A stretch of DNA of 5,426 bases from Rhodococcus sp. IITR03 (lineage in GTDB: Bacteria > Actinomycetota > Actinomycetes > Mycobacteriales > Mycobacteriaceae). This document shows positions 5,185 through 5,426 of the stretch, in pieces; the stretch's first letter is position 1; every line of letters begins with the position of its first letter. The notes beneath the pieces were generated by a model that did not search any database, had not been told where the DNA came from, and was given only the letters and a program-made list of their open reading frames with translations. The stretch spans positions 703,569 through 708,994 of the forward strand of contig LATQ01000001.1 of NCBI GenBank assembly GCA_001017865.1, read 5' to 3'. The translations under genes and the position numbers were made by a program.

Positions 5185-5426
5185 CCACACTCGCGCTTCT
5201 TCCCGTCCCCGCCGGGTCCGCCGTCCGCTCCGTGCTGCCCGCCCTGCAGCGCATGCTCGACGGTGACGACCGCACTGCTCCCCGTCCCCGCCGGGACGAG
5301 CGGGAGACGCTCCGGCTCACCAGCGCCCTGAGCCCCGGCGAACCCGTCGTGGACGGTGTGGGACTGGTGGTCGCGACGCCGGCATACCGGGACCCCAAGG
5401 CGCCCTGCTCTCCGCGCAGCGCTGCG
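5181..5426 (+). CDS. menE: o-succinylbenzoate-CoA ligase MenE, N-terminal part with several frameshifts
   Basis: MenE adenylates o-succinylbenzoate and joins it to CoA, supplying MenB; it belongs to the ANL adenylate-forming family. Only the first 82 codons fall in the window. From GTG 5181 the reading is MTTLALLPVPAGSAVRSVLP, then ALQRMLDGDD. Bases 5272-5295 read ALLPVPAG in the next frame, and DERETLRLTSALSPGEP and VGLVVAT return in the first frame. The motif that should follow VVAT is the ANL P-loop, SGTTGTPKG. Bases 5379-5416 can be read as this motif plus ALLSAA only if about five missing bases are restored; as written they read PAYRDPKAPCSP. No stop codon appears, so the original frame stays open by chance. 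Position after DUF3349 and the GTGA overlap match the mycobacterial order. Identity is secure, but the protein sequence given here is unreliable after residue 30. Confidence 0.85.
   Translation, partial: MTTLALLPVPAGSAVRSVLPALQRMLDGDDRTAPRPRRDERETLRLTSALSPGEPVVDGVGLVVATPAYRDPKAPCSPRSAA
5202..5295 (+). repeat. 15-base direct repeat within menE (5202-5216 and 5281-5295)
   Basis: CCCGTCCCCGCCGGG occurs twice, 79 bases apart. Each copy encodes PVPAG of a LLPVPAG segment, but because 79 is not a multiple of three the copies fall in different frames. M. tuberculosis MenE has similar LPVP and ALLPLPA segments at these places, so both copies are probably genuine and two bases are missing between them. 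Confidence 0.7.

Noticed and set aside
1..5426. CRISPR array, tRNA, rRNA, insertion sequence or a new defence system
   Set aside because: No regularly spaced repeats, cloverleaf, transposase or nuclease-like gene is visible; the content is a conserved chromosomal men/pit locus.

Overview
This window looks like a fragment of an actinobacterial chromosome, probably Rhodococcus or a close mycolic-acid-containing relative. The DNA is very GC-rich with strong G/C at third codon positions. GTG starts are common, as are 4-base GTGA gene overlaps. The recognisable proteins resemble Mycobacterium tuberculosis MenB, PitA, Rv0543c and Rv0546c closely enough to line up from memory. The gene order menB - small gene - VOC protein - pit transporter - small membrane protein - DUF3349 - menE is the order I recall for M. 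tuberculosis Rv0548c to Rv0542c. All homology statements come from pattern recognition, not a database search.

Layout. Bases 1-884 (minus strand) hold a PaaI-type hotdog thioesterase followed by the 5' part of menC (o-succinylbenzoate synthase), which overlap by 4 bases. A 64-base divergent promoter region (885-948) separates them from menB (949-1840, plus). menB ends at a strong nested hairpin (1847-1902), facing a convergent small DUF4193 gene (1927-2223, minus). A 185-base divergent spacer with inverted repeats leads to a plus-strand series: an unrecognised helical protein (2409 to about 2854), a VOC/glyoxalase-fold protein (2857-3240), a 193-base spacer, a PiT phosphate permease (3434-4615), an 86-residue two-helix membrane protein (4612-4872), a DUF3349 protein (4885-5184) and the 5' end of menE (from 5181, running off the window).

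How the genes work together. MenC, MenE and MenB catalyse consecutive steps of menaquinone synthesis: o-succinylbenzoate, its CoA ester, then 1,4-dihydroxy-2-naphthoyl-CoA (DHNA-CoA). The next step, hydrolysis of DHNA-CoA, is done by hotdog thioesterases in other bacteria. The thioesterase coupled to menC and divergent from menB is therefore a good candidate for that missing step. The pit, small membrane, DUF3349 and menE genes are tightly packed, tying low-affinity phosphate uptake to a menaquinone enzyme in one likely transcript.

Main caution. menB, menC, menE and probably the gene at 2409 carry breaks that are each explained by missing single bases, while the thioesterase, VOC, pit, small membrane, DUF3349 and DUF4193 genes are intact. 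The breaks are densest near the two ends of the window and in one 15-base patch of menB. Because menaquinone genes are normally essential in this group, low-quality draft sequence is more likely than real gene decay, but sequence alone cannot prove it. I see no mobile element, CRISPR array, tRNA or rRNA, and no clear sign of a new defence or mobile system.
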